In this document: one piece after another, positions 22,688 through 34,879 of the stretch
Numbering within the stretch: position 1 is the stretch's first letter
How the letters are laid out: every line of letters starts with the position of its first letter
Origin: Zea mays
Taxonomy: Eukaryota; Streptophyta; Magnoliopsida; Poales; Poaceae
Direction of reading: 5' to 3'
Assembly: GCF_902167145.1 (NCBI RefSeq)
Contig: NC_050097.1
Coordinates: 173,134,923-173,198,922, forward strand
DNA length: 64,000 nucleotides
Position numbers and translations under genes: made by a program
Notes under the pieces: model-generated
Database searches by the model: none
Seen by the model: only the letters and a program-made list of their open reading frames with translations
What the model was told of the DNA's origin: nothing

Positions 22688-25600
22688 TTAATCAAAATTC
22701 CTAGAATCAAGAATGTTTAGCTCATGCCTAAGTTTGGTAAATGTTTTCTCATCTAATGGCTTGGTAAAGATATCAGCTAATTGTTCTTTGGTGCTAACAT
22801 ATGCAATCTCGATATCCCCCTTTGTTGGTGATCCCTCAAAAAGTGATACCGAATGGCTATGTGCTTAGTGCAGCTGTGCTCAACGGGATTATCCGCCATG
22901 CGGATTGCACTCTCATTATCACATAGGAGAGGGACTTTGGTTAATTTGTAGCCATAGTCCCTAAGGGTTTGCCTCATCCAAAGCAATTGCGCGCAACAAT
23001 GTCCTGCGGCAATGTACTCGGCTTCGGCGGTAGAAAGAGCCACTGAATTTTGTTTCTTTGAAGCCCCAGACACCAGGGATCTTCCCAAGAACTAACAAGT
23101 CCCTGATGTGCTCTTTCTATCAATCTTACACCCTGCCCAATCAGTATCTGAATATCCAATTAAATCAAAAGTAGATCCCTTGGGGTACCAAAGGCCAAAC
23201 TTAGGAGTATGAACTAAATATCTCAAGATTCATTTTATGGCCCTAAGGTGAACTTCCTTAGGATCGGCTTGGAATCTTGCACACATGCATACGGAAAGCA
23301 TAATATCCGGTCGAGATGCACATAAATCATCGACCGGTATACCTTTTGATCGACGGATTTACCTCCCGTGTCGAGGTCGAGATGCCCATTGGTTCCCATG
23401 GGTGTGTTGATGGGCTTGGCATCCTTCATTCCAAACTTGGTGAGTATGTCTTGAATATACTTTGTTTGGCTGATGAAGGTGCCCTCTTGGAGTTGCTTGA
23501 CTTGAAATCCTAGAAAATACTTCAATTCCCCCATCATAGACATCTCGAATTTTTGAACCATTATCCTACTAAACTCTTCACAAGTAGATTTGTTAGTAGA
23601 CCCAAATATGATATCATCAACATAAATTTGGCATACAAACAAATCATTTGCAATGGTTTTAGTAAAGAGAGTAGGATCGGCTTTTTCGACTTTGAAGCCA
23701 TTAGCGATAAGAAAATCTCTTAGGCATTCATACCATGCCCTTGGGGCTTGCTTGAGCCCATAAAGCGCCTTAGAGAGTTTATAAACATGGTTAGGGTACT
23801 CACTATCTTCAAAGCCAGGAGGTTGCTCAACATAGACCTCCTCCTTGATTGGTCCATTGAGGAAGGCACTTTTCACATCCATTTGGTAAAGCTTAAAGCC
23901 ATGGTAAGTAGCATAGGCAAGTAATATGCGAATTGACTCAAGCCTAGCTACGGGTGCATAGGTTTCACCGAAATCCAAATCTTCGACTTGTGAATATCCC
24001 TTGGCTACAAGTCGGGCTTTGTTCCTTGTCACCACACCATGCTCATATTGTTTGTTGCGGAAGACCCACTTGGTACCTACAACATTTTGGTTAGGACGTG
24101 GAACTAAATGTCATACCTCATTCCTCGTGAAGTTGTTGAGTTCCTCTTGCATAGACAACACCTAGTCTGAATCCCTTAATGCGTATTCCACCCTGTATGG
24201 CTCAATAGAAGACACAAAGGAGTAATGTTCACAAAAATGAGCAACACGAGATCGAGTGGTCACCCCCTTTTGAATATCGCCGAGGATAGTGTTCACGGGG
24301 TGATCTCGTTGTATTGTTTGGTGGACTCTTGGGTGAGGCGGTCTTGGACCCTCATCATCTTCCTTGTCTTGATCATTGGCATCTCCCCCTTGATCATTGT
24401 CATCCTCTTGAGGTGGCTCTTCTTGATCCTCATTTTCATCATCCTGAGCTTGATCCTCATCTTGAGTTGGTGGAGATGCTTGATTTGAAGATGATGGTTG
24501 ATCTTGTGCATATGGAGGCTCTTCAGATTCCTTAGGACACACATCCCCAATGGACATGTTCCTTAGCGCGATGCACGAAGCCTCTTCATCATCTAGCTTA
24601 TCAAGATCAACTTGCTCTACTTGAGAGCCGTTAGTCTCATCAAACACAATGTTACAAGAAACTTCAACTAGTCCAGTGGACTTGTTAAAGACTCTATATG
24701 CCCTTCTGTTTGAATCATAACCAAGTAAAAAGCCTTCTACAGCCCTAGGAGCAAATTAAGATTTTCTACCTCTTTTAACAAGAATAAAGCATTTTCTACC
24801 AAAGACTCTAAAATATGAAACATTGGGCTTTTTACCAGTTAGGAGTTCATATGATGTCTTCTTGAGGATTCGGTGAAGGTAGAGACGGTTGATGGCGTAG
24901 CAAGCGGTGTTGATTGCTTCCGCCCAAAACCGGTCCGAAGTCTTGTACTCATCAAGCATGGTCCTCGCCATGTCAAGTAGAGTTCTATTCTTCCTCTCCA
25001 CTACACCATTTTGTTGTGGCGTGTAGGGAGAAGAGAACTCATGCTTGATGCTCTCATCCTCAAGGAAGCCTTTTTTGTGAGTTCTTGAACTCCGTCTCAT
25101 TGTCGTTTCTAATCTTTTTGATTCTCAATCCGAACTCATTTTGAGCCCATATCAAGAATCCCTTTAAGGTCTCTTGGGTTTGAGATTTTTCCTGCAAAAA
25201 GAACACCCATGTAAAGCGAGAATAATCATCCACAATAACAAGACAATACTTACTCCCACCGATGCTTATATAAGCGATCGGGCCGAATAGATCCATGTGG
25301 AGTAGCTCAAGCGGCCTGTCGGTCGTCATGATGTTCTTGTGTGGATGATGAACACCTACTTGCTTCCCTGCTTGACATGCGCTACAAACCCTGTCTTTCT
25401 CAAAATGAACATTTGTTCGTCCCAAAATGTGCTCTCCCTTTAGAAGCTTCTGAAGATTCTTCATCCAACATGGGCTAGTCGGTGATGCCAGAGCCAACCC
25501 ATGTTAGTCTTAGCAATTAAGCAAGTATCGAGTTCAGCTCTATTAAAATCAACTAAGTATAGCTGACCTTCGAGTACTCCCTTAAATGCTACTGAATCAT

Positions 25601-25730
25601 CACTTCTTTTAAAGACAGTAACACCTATATCCGTAAAAAGACAGTTGTAACCCATTTTGCATAATTGAGAAATAGAAAGCAAGTTATAATCTAAAGAATC
25701 TACAAGAAAAACATTGGAAATAGAATGGTC
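22688..25730 (-). pseudogene. pol: Element C pol, main part, broken
   Basis: Runs on the minus strand from the D insertion point to TAA at 22688-22690. It shows the GAG-pre-integrase zinc-binding region, integrase core (HMDLFGPIAY; GVVERKN), RT with [11 protein letters not shown], and RNase H. Breaks include frameshifts near 25490 and 25080, an in-frame stop near 24758, TAG at 24162-24164 and TGA at 24111-24113 (both at Trp codons), a frameshift near 23310, and TAG at 23092-23094 in RNase H (a Gln codon in D, also TAG in E). The protease portion lies across D at 34695-34866. It is non-functional. Confidence 0.88.
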
Positions 25731-25735
25731 AGGTG

Positions 25736-26984
25736 TGAAAGGGAAATGTGCCTTTGGGCCATTTCTAAGTATTTTGGTGATTGAGTGCAAACACAAGTGC
25801 TTAAATGTGAAAATATGCCCAAGGATGATCAAAGTGCAAATCACAAGTTAAGGTATGTTTCTAAGCCTTAGTACATTGGTTTTGTGTACTAATATATTTG
25901 TCTAAGTGTTAGAAACAGATAGAAGAAGAGAAGAGAAGACTTGGCTGTGTACAGCCAAGGGGCTGCTTCGGTCTGGGGCACCGGACTGTCCGGTGGTGCA
26001 CCGGACAGTGTCCGGTGGTGCACCGGACAGTGTCCGGTGCGCCAGGCTGCCTCGGCCGAAGAGGCCGCTCTCGGGTTTTTCTCCGGCGACTTCGGCTAAA
26101 ATTCACCGGACTGTCCGGTGTGCACCGGACTGTCCGGTGAGCCAACGGTCGGCCGGGCCAACGGTCGGCCGCGCGATCGGCGCGCGACACGTGGCCGAGC
26201 CAACGGTCGGAAGGAAGCACCGGACTGTCCGGTGCGCCAGATCTGCAACGGTCGGCAACGGTCGGCTTCGCTTTTTATGGAAACAAATCGGGCACCGGAC
26301 AGTGTCCGGTGTGCACCGGACTGTCCGGTGCGCCACGAGACAGAAGGCAAAGATGGCCTTCCAGATTTGTTCCCAACGGCTCCTAGCTGCCTTGGGGCTA
26401 TAAAAGGGACCCCTTGGCGCATGGAGGAGTACACCAAGCATTCCTTGAGCACTCTTGATCACTCACACATCAATCTCGCGCACTTGTTCGACATTCTAGT
26501 GATTTGAGCTCCGTTCTAGTGTGCTAGTCTTTTGAGCTCAAGTCTGGGTCTTGTGTGTGCGTATTCGCTGTGATCTTTGTGTCGTGTGTGAGTTGCTAAT
26601 CCCTCCCTTGCTCTGTGATTCTCTGTGAACATCTTTTGTAAGGGCGAGAGGCTCCAAGTTGTGGAGATTCCTCGCAAACGGGATTGAGAAAAGAAAAGCA
26701 AGAACACCGTGGTATTCAAGTTGATCATTGGATCACTTGAGAGGAGTTGAGTGCAACTCTCGTCCGTTGGGACGCCACAACGTGGAGTAGGCAAGTTTTG
26801 TACTTGGCCGAACCACGGGATAACCACTGTGTCATCTCTGTGATTGGATTCTTGTGGTTATTGTGTTTTGACTCCTCTCTAGCCACTTGGCATAAACTGT
26901 GCTAACACCTAATCAAGTTTTGTGGCTATAAGTTTAAGTTTTTACAGGATCACCTATTCACCCCCCCCCCTCTAGGTGCTCTCA
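25736..26984 (+). repeat. Element D 5' LTR with Sirevirus palindrome cluster
   Basis: TGAAAGG...CTCTCA. It contains eight copies of the palindrome CACCGGAC-N1or3-GTCCGGTG between 25979 and 26332, and about six CAACGGTCGG motifs between them. Such palindrome clusters upstream of the promoter are a known Sirevirus hallmark. A C-tract of ten lies near the end. Confidence 0.95.
26398..26406 (+). promoter_or_regulatory. TATA box of D 5' LTR
   Basis: CTATAAAAG follows CCTTGGGG, about 65 bp downstream of the last palindrome. The same box is at 34104-34112 in the 3' LTR. Confidence 0.75.
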
Positions 26985-26985
26985 A

Positions 26986-26999
26986 TTGGTATCGGAGCC
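26986..26999 (+). other. Primer-binding site of D
   Basis: TTGGTATCGGAGCC, one base after the LTR. It is the initiator-Met tRNA site with G in place of A (TATCAGAG in C), a change that would leave a G-U pair. Confidence 0.85.
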
Positions 27000-27034
27000 G
27001 TTCTCTTCAAGAAAGGGACTAACCGCCCGAAGAG

Positions 27035-29440
27035 ATGGATCCTAAGGGGAAGGGAATTGTGATCAACGACAAGGAGAAGGAGTCCTTCGTCAACGAGCCA
27101 AGGGATGACAAGTCCAATGACTCGGGCTCGGGCCACAAGCGAAGAGATGGGAAGAAGAAGAAGACAAGACGCATCAAGGAGATCGTCTACTACGACAGCG
27201 ATGAGTCCTCTTCTTCCCAAAAGGACGACGACTACGACAAACAAAGGAAACCGGTTAATTCTAACTTTTCTTTTGACTACTCTCGTATTCCGCATAGTTC
27301 AAATTCACATTTGCTTTCCATTCCACTCGGCAAGCCCCCACACTTTGATGGGGAGGACTACGGATTTTGGAGCCACAAAATGCGTAGTCACCTATTCTCT
27401 CTCCATCCTAGCATATGGGAGATTGTAGATAGTGGAATGCACTTTAATAGTTCGGATAGTCCTATATTCATTAATGAGCAAATCCATAAGAATGCACAAG
27501 CTACTACTGTTCTTCTAGCCTCATTGTGCAGGGATGAATATAATAAAGTGAGTGGCTTGGATAACGCCAAGCAAATCTGGGATACCCTCAAGATCTCTCA
27601 TGAGGGAAATGACGCTACCTTGCTCACCAAAATGGAGTTGGTGGAGGGCGAGCTTGGACGGTTCGCGATGATAAGGGGCGAGGAGCCAACTCAAACATAC
27701 AACCGGCTCAAGACCCTTGTCAACAAAATAAGGAGCTACGGAAGCACGCGATGGACGGACCACGACGTCGTCCGACTAATGCTCAGGTCCTTTACCGTTC
27801 TTGATCCTCATTTGGTGAATAATATTCGTGAGAATCCCAGGTACACCAAAATGTCGCCCGAAGAAGTACTAGGAAAATTCGTCAGCGGGCGAATGATGAT
27901 CAAGGAGGCAAGGTATGTGGACGACGCCTTGAATGGACCGATCAACGAGCTGCAACCTTTTGCTCTCAAAGCCACAGGGAACAAGGAGGCGCTACCCAGC
28001 AAGGTGGCGCAAATTGAGGCGGCCGGTCTTAATGAAGAAGAAATGGCCCTCATTATCAAGAGATTCAAGACGGTGCTAAAGGGTCGCAATGGACAGCCGA
28101 GCAAGACTAAGACCAAGGGGAAGCGATCATGCTTCAAATGCGGTAAGCTTGGTCATTTTATTGCTAACTGTCCTGATAATGATAGTGACCAGGAAAAGGG
28201 GAACAAGAGGGAAAAGAAGAAGCATTACAAGAAGGCAAAGGGCGAGGCGCATCTAGGCAAGGAGTGGGACTCGGATTGCTCCTCGTCCGACTCCGACAAT
28301 GAAGGACTCGCCGCCACCGCCTTCAACAAATCAACCCTCTTCCCCAACGAGCGTCACACATGCCTTATGGCAAGAGAGAAGAAGGTATGTACTCGCAACT
28401 CTACCTATGCTTCTTCAAGTGAGGACGAATCTAGTGATGAGGATGAAGTAGATTATTCATGTTTGTTCAAGGGCTTAGATAGATCTAAGATAGACAAAAT
28501 TAATGAATTAATTGATGCCTTGAATGAAAAGAATATACTTTTAGAAAAGCAAGAGGATTTGTTGTATGAAGAGCATGATAAATTTGTTGAGGCACAAAAA
28601 TCCTATGCTTTAGAAGTTAAGAGAAATGAAATGCTTTCTTTTGAACTATCTACTTGTCATGAAACCATTTCTACTTTGAAAGGTGTCAACAATGATTTAA
28701 ATGCTAAATTAGAAGTAGCAAACAAATCCAATTCTTGTGTAGAACATGTTGAAATTTGTACTAGGTGTAAAGACTTTGACATTAATGCTTGTAGTGAACA
28801 CCTAGTTTCAATTTCCAAGCTTAATGATGAACTGGCTAGTCTTAATGCTCAACTTAAGACTAGCAAGAATGATTTCGATAAGCTAAAATTTGCAAGGGAT
28901 GCCTACACAATTGGTAGACACCCCTCAATTAAGGATGGACTTGGCTTCAAGAGAGAAGCTAAGAACTTAACAAGCCATAAGGCTCCCATTCCCGCCAAGG
29001 AGAAAGGGAAGGCCCCTATGGCTACTAGTGCTAAAAGGAACCATGCATTTTTGTATCATGATAGAAGACAAACTAGAAATGTAAGTCATGATGCTTATGA
29101 TTCATATGTTTATGATTCTCATGCCATGTTTGCTCCTAGTTCCTCTTATGTGTATGATAGAAATGTTACTAGGAGAAATGTTGTTCCTAAAAGAAATGCT
29201 ATTCATCATGTGCCTAGAAGGAATGTTATTCATGCTCCTAGGAAAATAGCAAATGAACCTTCTACAATTTATTGTGCTTTGAATGCTTCATTTGCAATTT
29301 GTAGAAAAGATAGAAAAATAATTGCTAGGAAGTTAGGGGCAAAATGCAAAGGTGATAAAACTTGCATTTGGGTCCCTAAGGAAATTGTGACTAACCTTGT
29401 AGGACCCAACAAGAGTTGGGTACCTAAGTCCCAAGCCTAA
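27035..29440 (+). CDS. gag: Element D Gag
   Basis: 801 residues, starting [15 protein letters not shown] 50 bp downstream of the LTR. The N-terminus is charged and disordered. A copia-type gag domain spans about residues 90-290 ([26 protein letters not shown]). A CCHC zinc knuckle, [14 protein letters not shown], begins at residue 366, followed by acidic serine-rich stretches and a coiled-coil-like region at about 480-640. It forms the capsid and binds genomic RNA. It is uninterrupted, as in a recently active copy. The end overlaps the pol frame (+1) by 38 bases. Confidence 0.92.
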   Translation: MDPKGKGIVINDKEKESFVNEPRDDKSNDSGSGHKRRDGKKKKTRRIKEIVYYDSDESSSSQKDDDYDKQRKPVNSNFSFDYSRIPHSSNSHLLSIPLGKPPHFDGEDYGFWSHKMRSHLFSLHPSIWEIVDSGMHFNSSDSPIFINEQIHKNAQATTVLLASLCRDEYNKVSGLDNAKQIWDTLKISHEGNDATLLTKMELVEGELGRFAMIRGEEPTQTYNRLKTLVNKIRSYGSTRWTDHDVVRLMLRSFTVLDPHLVNNIRENPRYTKMSPEEVLGKFVSGRMMIKEARYVDDALNGPINELQPFALKATGNKEALPSKVAQIEAAGLNEEEMALIIKRFKTVLKGRNGQPSKTKTKGKRSCFKCGKLGHFIANCPDNDSDQEKGNKREKKKHYKKAKGEAHLGKEWDSDCSSSDSDNEGLAATAFNKSTLFPNERHTCLMAREKKVCTRNSTYASSSEDESSDEDEVDYSCLFKGLDRSKIDKINELIDALNEKNILLEKQEDLLYEEHDKFVEAQKSYALEVKRNEMLSFELSTCHETISTLKGVNNDLNAKLEVANKSNSCVEHVEICTRCKDFDINACSEHLVSISKLNDELASLNAQLKTSKNDFDKLKFARDAYTIGRHPSIKDGLGFKREAKNLTSHKAPIPAKEKGKAPMATSAKRNHAFLYHDRRQTRNVSHDAYDSYVYDSHAMFAPSSSYVYDRNVTRRNVVPKRNAIHHVPRRNVIHAPRKIANEPSTIYCALNASFAICRKDRKIIARKLGAKCKGDKTCIWVPKEIVTNLVGPNKSWVPKSQA

Positions 29441-32400
29441 ATTTGCCTTGCATGTTTATGCATCCGGGGGTTCAAGCTGGATTATCGACAGCGGATGCAC
29501 AAACCATATGACGGGGGAGAAGAAGATGTTCACCTCCTACGTCAAGAATAAAGATTCCCAAGATTCAATTGTATTCGGTGATGGGAATCAAGGCAAGGTA
29601 AAAGGTTTAGGTAAAATTGCGATTTCTAATGAGCATTCTATCTCTAATGTATTTTTAGTAGAGAGTCTTGGATACAATCTGCTATCTGTGAGTCAATTAT
29701 GTCATATGGGATATAATTGTCTATTTACAAATATAGATGTGTCTGTCTTTAGAAGAAGCGATGGTTCATTAGCTTTTAAGGGTGTATTAGACGGCAAACT
29801 TTATTTAGTTGATTTTGCAAAAGAAGAGGCCGGTCTAGATGCATGCTTAATAGCTAAGACTAGCATGGGCTGGCTGTGGCATCGCCGCTTAGCACATGTG
29901 GGGATGAAGAACCTTCACAAGCTTCTAAAGGGAGAACACGTGATAGGTTTGACTAACGTGCATTTCGAAAAAGATAGACCTTGTGCAGCTTGTCAAGCAG
30001 GTAAACAAGTGGGAGGAGCACATCACAGCAAGAACGTGATGACCACTTCAAGACCCCTGGAGCTGCTGCATATGGACCTCTTCGGACCTGTCGCCTATCT
30101 GAGCATAGGAGGAAGTAAGTATGGTTTAGTTATTGTTGATGACTTTTCCCGCTTCACTTGGGTGTTCTTTTTGCAGGAAAAATCCGAAACCCAAGGGACT
30201 CTCAAACGCTTCCTCAGGAGAGCTCAAAATGAGTTTGAGCTCAAAGTGAAAAAGATAAGAAGCGACAACGGGTCCGAGTTCAAGAACCTTCAAGTGGAGG
30301 AGTTCCTTGAAGAGGAAGGGATCAAGCACGAGTTCTCCGCTCCCTACACACCACAGCAAAATGGTGTGGTAGAGAGGAAGAACAGGACGCTCATCGACAT
30401 GGCGAGGACGATGCTAGGAGAGTTCAAGACCCCCGAGGGCTTTTGGACGGAAGCCGTGAACACGGCGTGCCACGCCATCAACAGGGTCTACCTTCATCGC
30501 CTCCTCAAGAAGACGTCGTATGAGCTACTAACCGGTAACAAACCCAATGTATCGTACTTTCGTGTATTTGGGAGTAAATGCTACATTCTAGTGAAGAAGG
30601 GTAGAAATTCTAAGTTTGCTCCCAAAGCTGTAGAAGGGTTTTTGTTAGGTTATGACTCAAATACAAAGGCGTATAGAGTCTTCAACAAATCATCGGGTTT
30701 GGTTGAAGTCTCTAGCGACGTTGTATTTGATGAGACTAATGGCTCTCCAAGAGAGCAAGTTGTTGATTGTGATGATGTAGATGAAGAAGATGTTCCGACG
30801 GCCGCTATACGGACCATGGCGATTGGAGAAGTACAGCCACAGGAACAAGATGAACGAAATCAACCTTCTTCCTCAACTATGGTGCATCCCCCAACCGAAG
30901 ATGACGAACAGGTACCTCAAGTGGAGGCGCTCGATCAAGGGGGAGCACAAGATAATCATGTGATGGAGGAAGAAGTGCAACCGGCACCTCCAACCCAAGT
31001 TCGAGCGATGATTCAAAGGGATCATCCCGTCGACCAAATTCTGGGTGACATTAGCAAGGGAGTAACTACTCGATCTCGATTAGTTAATTTTTGTGAGCAT
31101 TACTCTTTTGTCTCTTCTATTGAGCCTTTCAGGGTAGAGGAGGCCTTGCTAGATCCTGACTGGGTGTTGGCCATGCAAGAGGAGCTAAACAACTTCAAGC
31201 GCAATGAAGTTTGGACACTGGTGCCTCGTCCGAAGCAAAATGTTGTGGGAACCAAGTGGGTGTTCCGCAACAAACAGGACGAGCACGGGGTGGTGACGAG
31301 GAACAAGGCTCGACTTGTGGCAAAAGGTTATGCCCAAGTCGCAGGTTTGGACTTTGAGGAGACCTTTGCTCCTGTGGCTAGGCTAGAGTCCATTCGTATT
31401 TTGCTAGCATATGCCGCTCACCATTCTTTCAGGTTGTACCAAATGGATGTGAAGAGCGCTTTCCTCAACGGGCCAATCAAGGAGGAGGTGTACGTGGAGC
31501 AACCCCCTGGCTTCGAGGATGAACGGTACCCCGACCACGTGTGTAAGCTCTCTAAGGCGCTCTATGGACTTAAGCAAGCCCCAAGAGCATGGTATGAATG
31601 CCTTAGAGACTTTTTACTTGCTAATGCTTTCAAGGTTGGGAAGGCCGATCCAACTCTTTTTACAAAGACATGTGATGGTGATTTGTTTGTGTGCCAAATT
31701 TATGTCGATGACATAATATTTGGTTCTACTAACCAAAAGTCTTGTGAAGAGTTTAGCAGGGTGATGACGCAGAAATTCGAGATGTCGATGATGGGCGAGT
31801 TGAACTACTTCCTTGGGTTCCAAGTGAAGCAACTCAAGGAAGGCACCTTCATCTCCCAAACGAAGTACACGCAAGATCTGCTAAAGCGGTTTGGGATGAA
31901 GGACGCCAAGCCCGCAAAGACGCCAATGGGGACCGACGGACACACCGACCTCAACAAAGGAGGTAAGTCCGTTGATCAAAAAGCATACCGGTCAATGATA
32001 GGTTCTTTGCTTTACTTATGTGCTAGTAGACCGGATATTATGCTTAGCGTGTGCATGTGTGCTAGATTTCAATCCGATCCTAAGGAGTGTCACTTAGTGG
32101 CGGTGAAGCGAATTCTTAGATATTTGGTTGCTACGCCTTGCTTCGGGCTCTGGTATCCAAAAGGGTCTACCTTTGACTTAGTTGGATACTCAGACTCCGA
32201 CTATGCTGGATGTAAGGTCGATAGGAAGAGTACATCGGGGACGTGCCAATTCTTAGGAAGGTCCCTGGTGTCATGGAACTCTAAGAAACAAACATCCGTT
32301 GCCCTATCCACCGCTGAGGCCGAGTACGTTGCCGCAGGTCAGTGTTGCGCGCAACTACTTTGGATGAGGCAAACTCTCCGGGACTTTGGCTACAATCTGA

Positions 32401-32654
32401 GCAAAGTCCCACTCCTATGTGACAATGAGAGTGCTATCCGCATGGCGGAGAATCCTGTTGAGCACAGCCGCACAAAGCACATAGACATCCGGCATCACTT
32501 TTTGAGAGACCACCAGCAAAAGGGAGATATCGAAGTGTTTCATGTTAGCACCGAGAACCAGCTAGCCGATATCTTCACTAAGCCTCTAGATGAGAAGACC
32601 TTTTGCAGGTTGCGTAGTGAGCTAAATGTCTTAGATTCGCGGAACCTGGATTGA
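29403..32654 (+). CDS. pol: Element D Pol (protease, integrase, RT, RNase H)
   Basis: The frame is open from 29403 (after TAG at 29400-29402) to TGA at 32652-32654, +1 relative to gag and without an early ATG, so Pol is presumably made by frameshifting or another recoding or splicing route. Order: aspartic protease ([11 protein letters not shown]), GAG-pre-integrase zinc-binding region ([19 protein letters not shown]), integrase core ([28 protein letters not shown]), acidic linker, RT ([31 protein letters not shown]), and RNase H ([28 protein letters not shown]). All catalytic motifs are present and no premature stop is seen. Confidence 0.92.
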   Translation, partial: DPTRVGYLSPKPKFALHVYASGGSSWIIDSGCTNHMTGEKKMFTSYVKNKDSQDSIVFGDGNQGKVKGLGKIAISNEHSISNVFLVESLGYNLLSVSQLCHMGYNCLFTNIDVSVFRRSDGSLAFKGVLDGKLYLVDFAKEEAGLDACLIAKTSMGWLWHRRLAHVGMKNLHKLLKGEHVIGLTNVHFEKDRPCAACQAGKQVGGAHHSKNVMTTSRPLELLHMDLFGPVAYLSIGGSKYGLVIVDDFSRFTWVFFLQEKSETQGTLKRFLRRAQNEFELKVKKIRSDNGSEFKNLQVEEFLEEEGIKHEFSAPYTPQQNGVVERKNRTLIDMARTMLGEFKTPEGFWTEAVNTACHAINRVYLHRLLKKTSYELLTGNKPNVSYFRVFGSKCYILVKKGRNSKFAPKAVEGFLLGYDSNTKAYRVFNKSSGLVEVSSDVVFDETNGSPREQVVDCDDVDEEDVPTAAIRTMAIGEVQPQEQDERNQPSSSTMVHPPTEDDEQVPQVEALDQGGAQDNHVMEEEVQPAPPTQVRAMIQRDHPVDQILGDISKGVTTRSRLVNFCEHYSFVSSIEPFRVEEALLDPDWVLAMQEELNNFKRNEVWTLVPRPKQNVVGTKWVFRNKQDEHGVVTRNKARLVAKGYAQVAGLDFEETFAPVARLESIRILLAYAAHHSFRLYQMDVKSAFLNGPIKEEVYVEQPPGFEDERYPDHVCKLSKALYGLKQAPRAWYECLRDFLLANAFKVGKADPTLFTKTCDGDLFVCQIYVDDIIFGSTNQKSCEEFSRVMTQKFEMSMMGELNYFLGFQVKQLKEGTFISQTKYTQDLLKRFGMKDAKPAKTPMGTDGHTDLNKGGKSVDQKAYRSMIGSLLYLCASRPDIMLSVCMCARFQSDPKECHLVAVKRILRYLVATPCFGLWYPKGSTFDLVGYSDSDYAGCKVDRKSTSGTCQFLGRSLVSWNSKKQTSVALSTAEAEYVAAGQCCAQLLWMRQTLRDFGYNLSKVPLLCDNESAIRMAENPVEHSRTKHIDIRHHFLRDHQQKGDIEVFHVSTENQLADIFTKPLDEKTFCRLRSELNVLDSRNLD

Positions 32655-33441
32655 ATTGTAGCATACATGTAGTTATGCTTTTGATCATGTTCCTTTTTTG
32701 CATTATGTTGCTTATTATGGTGCTCAAGTTGTACAAACACTCCCTGGACCTCACAAGTCCGTTGCAAAGTGATGCACATGTTTAGGGGGAGATGTGTTAC
32801 AACTTGACCCTTTGAGACTAACCTTGTGCTTGAGTTTGATAATTTAGTCTCGAAGGAGGATTGAAAGGGAAAAGGTGGACTTGGACCATGAAAGACTTCC
32901 ACTGCACTCCGATGAGAGGGTAACTAATTCCAAGTTCATCTCATGAAATCTTATTGCCATTTGCTCTTAATTGAAGACTTTGGTGAGGCAATGAGGTTAA
33001 AAGGCCAAGATTGATCCCGTTTTGGTGCTTGATGCCAAAGGGGGAGAAAATAAAGGCCAAAGCGATAAATGGATCAGCTACCACTTGAGAGATTTTGAAA
33101 ATAGTAGAATAGAGTTTTTGTTGTGTCAAAAGCTTTTATTGTCTCTCTTGTCAAAAGTTGGCTTCTTGTGGGGAGAAGTATTGATTATGGGAAATAGGGG
33201 GAGTTTTTGAAATCTTTGATCAATCTCTTTTGGAATGACTCTCTTTATACTTCAACATGTGTGTTTGACTTAGAGATAGAGATTTGAGTTTGATTTGCAA
33301 AAACAAACCAAGTGGTGGCAAAGGATGATCCATATATGCCAAAATTGAATAAAACCAATTTGAGTTTTTATTTAAAGTGATTTTGCACTTGTTCTAGTTG
33401 CTTTATATTGTGTTGGCATAAATCACCAAAAAGGGGGAGAT
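32655..33441 (+). other. Element D 3' non-coding region and polypurine tract
   Basis: An AT-rich stretch with no env-like frame. The polypurine tract CACCAAAAAGGGGGAGA (33424-33440) abuts the 3' LTR. A similar tract, CAAAGGGGGAGAAAATAAAGG, lies upstream near 33037. Confidence 0.8.
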
Positions 33442-34689
33442 TGAAAGGGAAATGTGCCTTTGGGCCATTTCTAAGTATTTTGGTGATTGAGTGCAAACAC
33501 AAGTGCTTAAATGTGAAAATATGCCCAAGGATGATCAAAGTGCAAATCACAAGTTAAGGTATGTTTCTAAGCCTTAGTACATTGGTTTTGTGTACTAATA
33601 TATTTGTCTAAGTGTTAGAAACAGATAGAAGAAGAGAAGAGAAGACTTGGTTGTGTACAGCCAAGGGGCTGCTTCGGTCTGGGGCACCGGACTGTTCGGT
33701 GGTGCACCGGACAGTGTCCGGTGGTGCACCGGACAGTGTCCGGTGCGCCAGGCTGCCTCGGCCGAAGAGGCCGCTCTCGGGTTTTTCTCCGGCGACTTCG
33801 GCTAAAATTCACCGGACTGTCCGGTGTGCACCGGACTGTCCGGTGAGCCAACGGTCGGCCGGGCCAACGGTCGGCCGCGCGATCGGCGCGCGACACGTGG
33901 CCGAGCCAACGGTCGGAAGGAAGCACCGGACTGTCCGGTGCGCCAGATCTGCAACGGTCGGCAACGGTCGGCTTTGCTTTTTATGGAAACAAATCGGGCA
34001 CCGGACAGTGTCCGGTGTGCACCGGACTGTCCGGTGCGCCACGAGACAGAAGGCAAAGATGGCCTTCCAGATTTGTTCCCAACGGCTCCTAGCTGCCTTG
34101 GGGCTATAAAAGGGACCCCTTGGCGCACGGAGGAGTACACCAAGCATTCCTTGAGCACTCTTGATCACTCACACATCAATCTCGCGCACTTGTTCGACAT
34201 TCTAGTGATTTGAGCTCCGTTCTAGTGTGCTAGTCTTTTGAGCTCAAGTCTGGGTCTTGTGTGTGCGTATTCGCTGTGATCTTTGTGTCGTGTGTGAGTT
34301 GCTAATCCCTCCCTTGCTCTGTGATTCTCTGTGAACATCTTTTGTAAGGGCGAGAGGCTCCAAGTTGTGGAGATTCCTCGCAAACGGGATTGAGAAAAGA
34401 AAAGCAAGAACACCGTGGTATTCAAGTTGATCATTGGATCACTTGAGAGGAGTTGAGTGCAACTCTCGTCCGTTGGGACGCCACAACGTGGAGTAGGCAA
34501 GTTTTGTACTTGGCCGAACCACGGGATAACCACTGTGTCATCTCTGTGATTGGATTCTTGTGGTTATTGTGTTTTGACTCCTCTCTAGCCACTTGGCATA
34601 AACTGTGCTAACACCTAATCAAGTTTTGTGGCTATAAGTTTAAGTTTTTACAGGATCACCTATTCACCCCCCCCCTCTAGGTGCTCTCA
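33442..34689 (+). repeat. Element D 3' LTR
   Basis: 1248 bp, nearly identical to the 5' LTR, with a C-tract of nine instead of ten. One palindrome has a C-to-T change (GACTGTTCGGTG). TATA box at 34104-34112. Followed by AGGTG. Confidence 0.95.
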
Positions 34690-34694
34690 AGGTG

Positions 34695-34866
34695 ATATAG
34701 CAATTTTACCAAGTCCTTTGACCAAACCTTTATTTCCATCCCCGAATGTGATAGCTCTTTGGGGGTCATGGTTTTTCTCATAGGAGGAGAACATCCTCTT
34801 CTCCCGAGTCATGTGGTTTGTGCACCCGCTATCAATTATCCAACTTGAGCCCCCAGATGCATAAAC
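34695..34866 (-). pseudogene. pol: Element C pol, protease end, cut by D
   Basis: Minus-strand [23 protein letters not shown] start followed by a GDGNKGLVKGLGK-like stretch to the D insertion point. This is the aspartic protease with its DSG motif. A TAG (34867-34869) lies immediately upstream in the same frame, as in E. Confidence 0.85.
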
Positions 34867-34879
34867 CTACAAAACAAAT

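Larger units (their letters stand above)
25736..34689 (+). mobile_element. Element D: Ji-like Sirevirus (Ty1/copia), young and complete
   Basis: 8,954 bp flanked by AGGTG at 25731-25735 and 34690-34694, inserted into the pol of C in the opposite orientation. It has two LTRs (1249 and 1248 bp), PBS, full-length gag, full-length pol, and PPT. By eye the LTRs differ at four sites (all C/T) and by one C in a C-tract, about 0.3 percent, suggesting roughly 0.1 million years. It is the only element in the window that could encode all of its own proteins. The Ji name rests on the LTR start TGAAAGGGAAATGTGCC. Confidence 0.93.

Noticed and set aside
25461..25844. A 127-codon minus-strand frame at the left end of D
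   Set aside because: It starts inside the D LTR and runs into C pol; the junction is an accident of insertion. Only the part below 25731 is real pol sequence.
25979..26332. Regularly spaced short repeats that might suggest a CRISPR-like array
   Set aside because: Units are palindromes within a plant LTR, spacing is irregular, spacers are not unique, and the genome is a grass nucleus. This is the known Sirevirus palindrome cluster.
25906..26507. Several overlapping frames in the D LTRs (repeated at 33612-34213)
   Set aside because: They are composed of translated CACCGGAC/GTCCGGTG palindromes; every frame gives the same kind of repeats on both strands. No protein family is involved.
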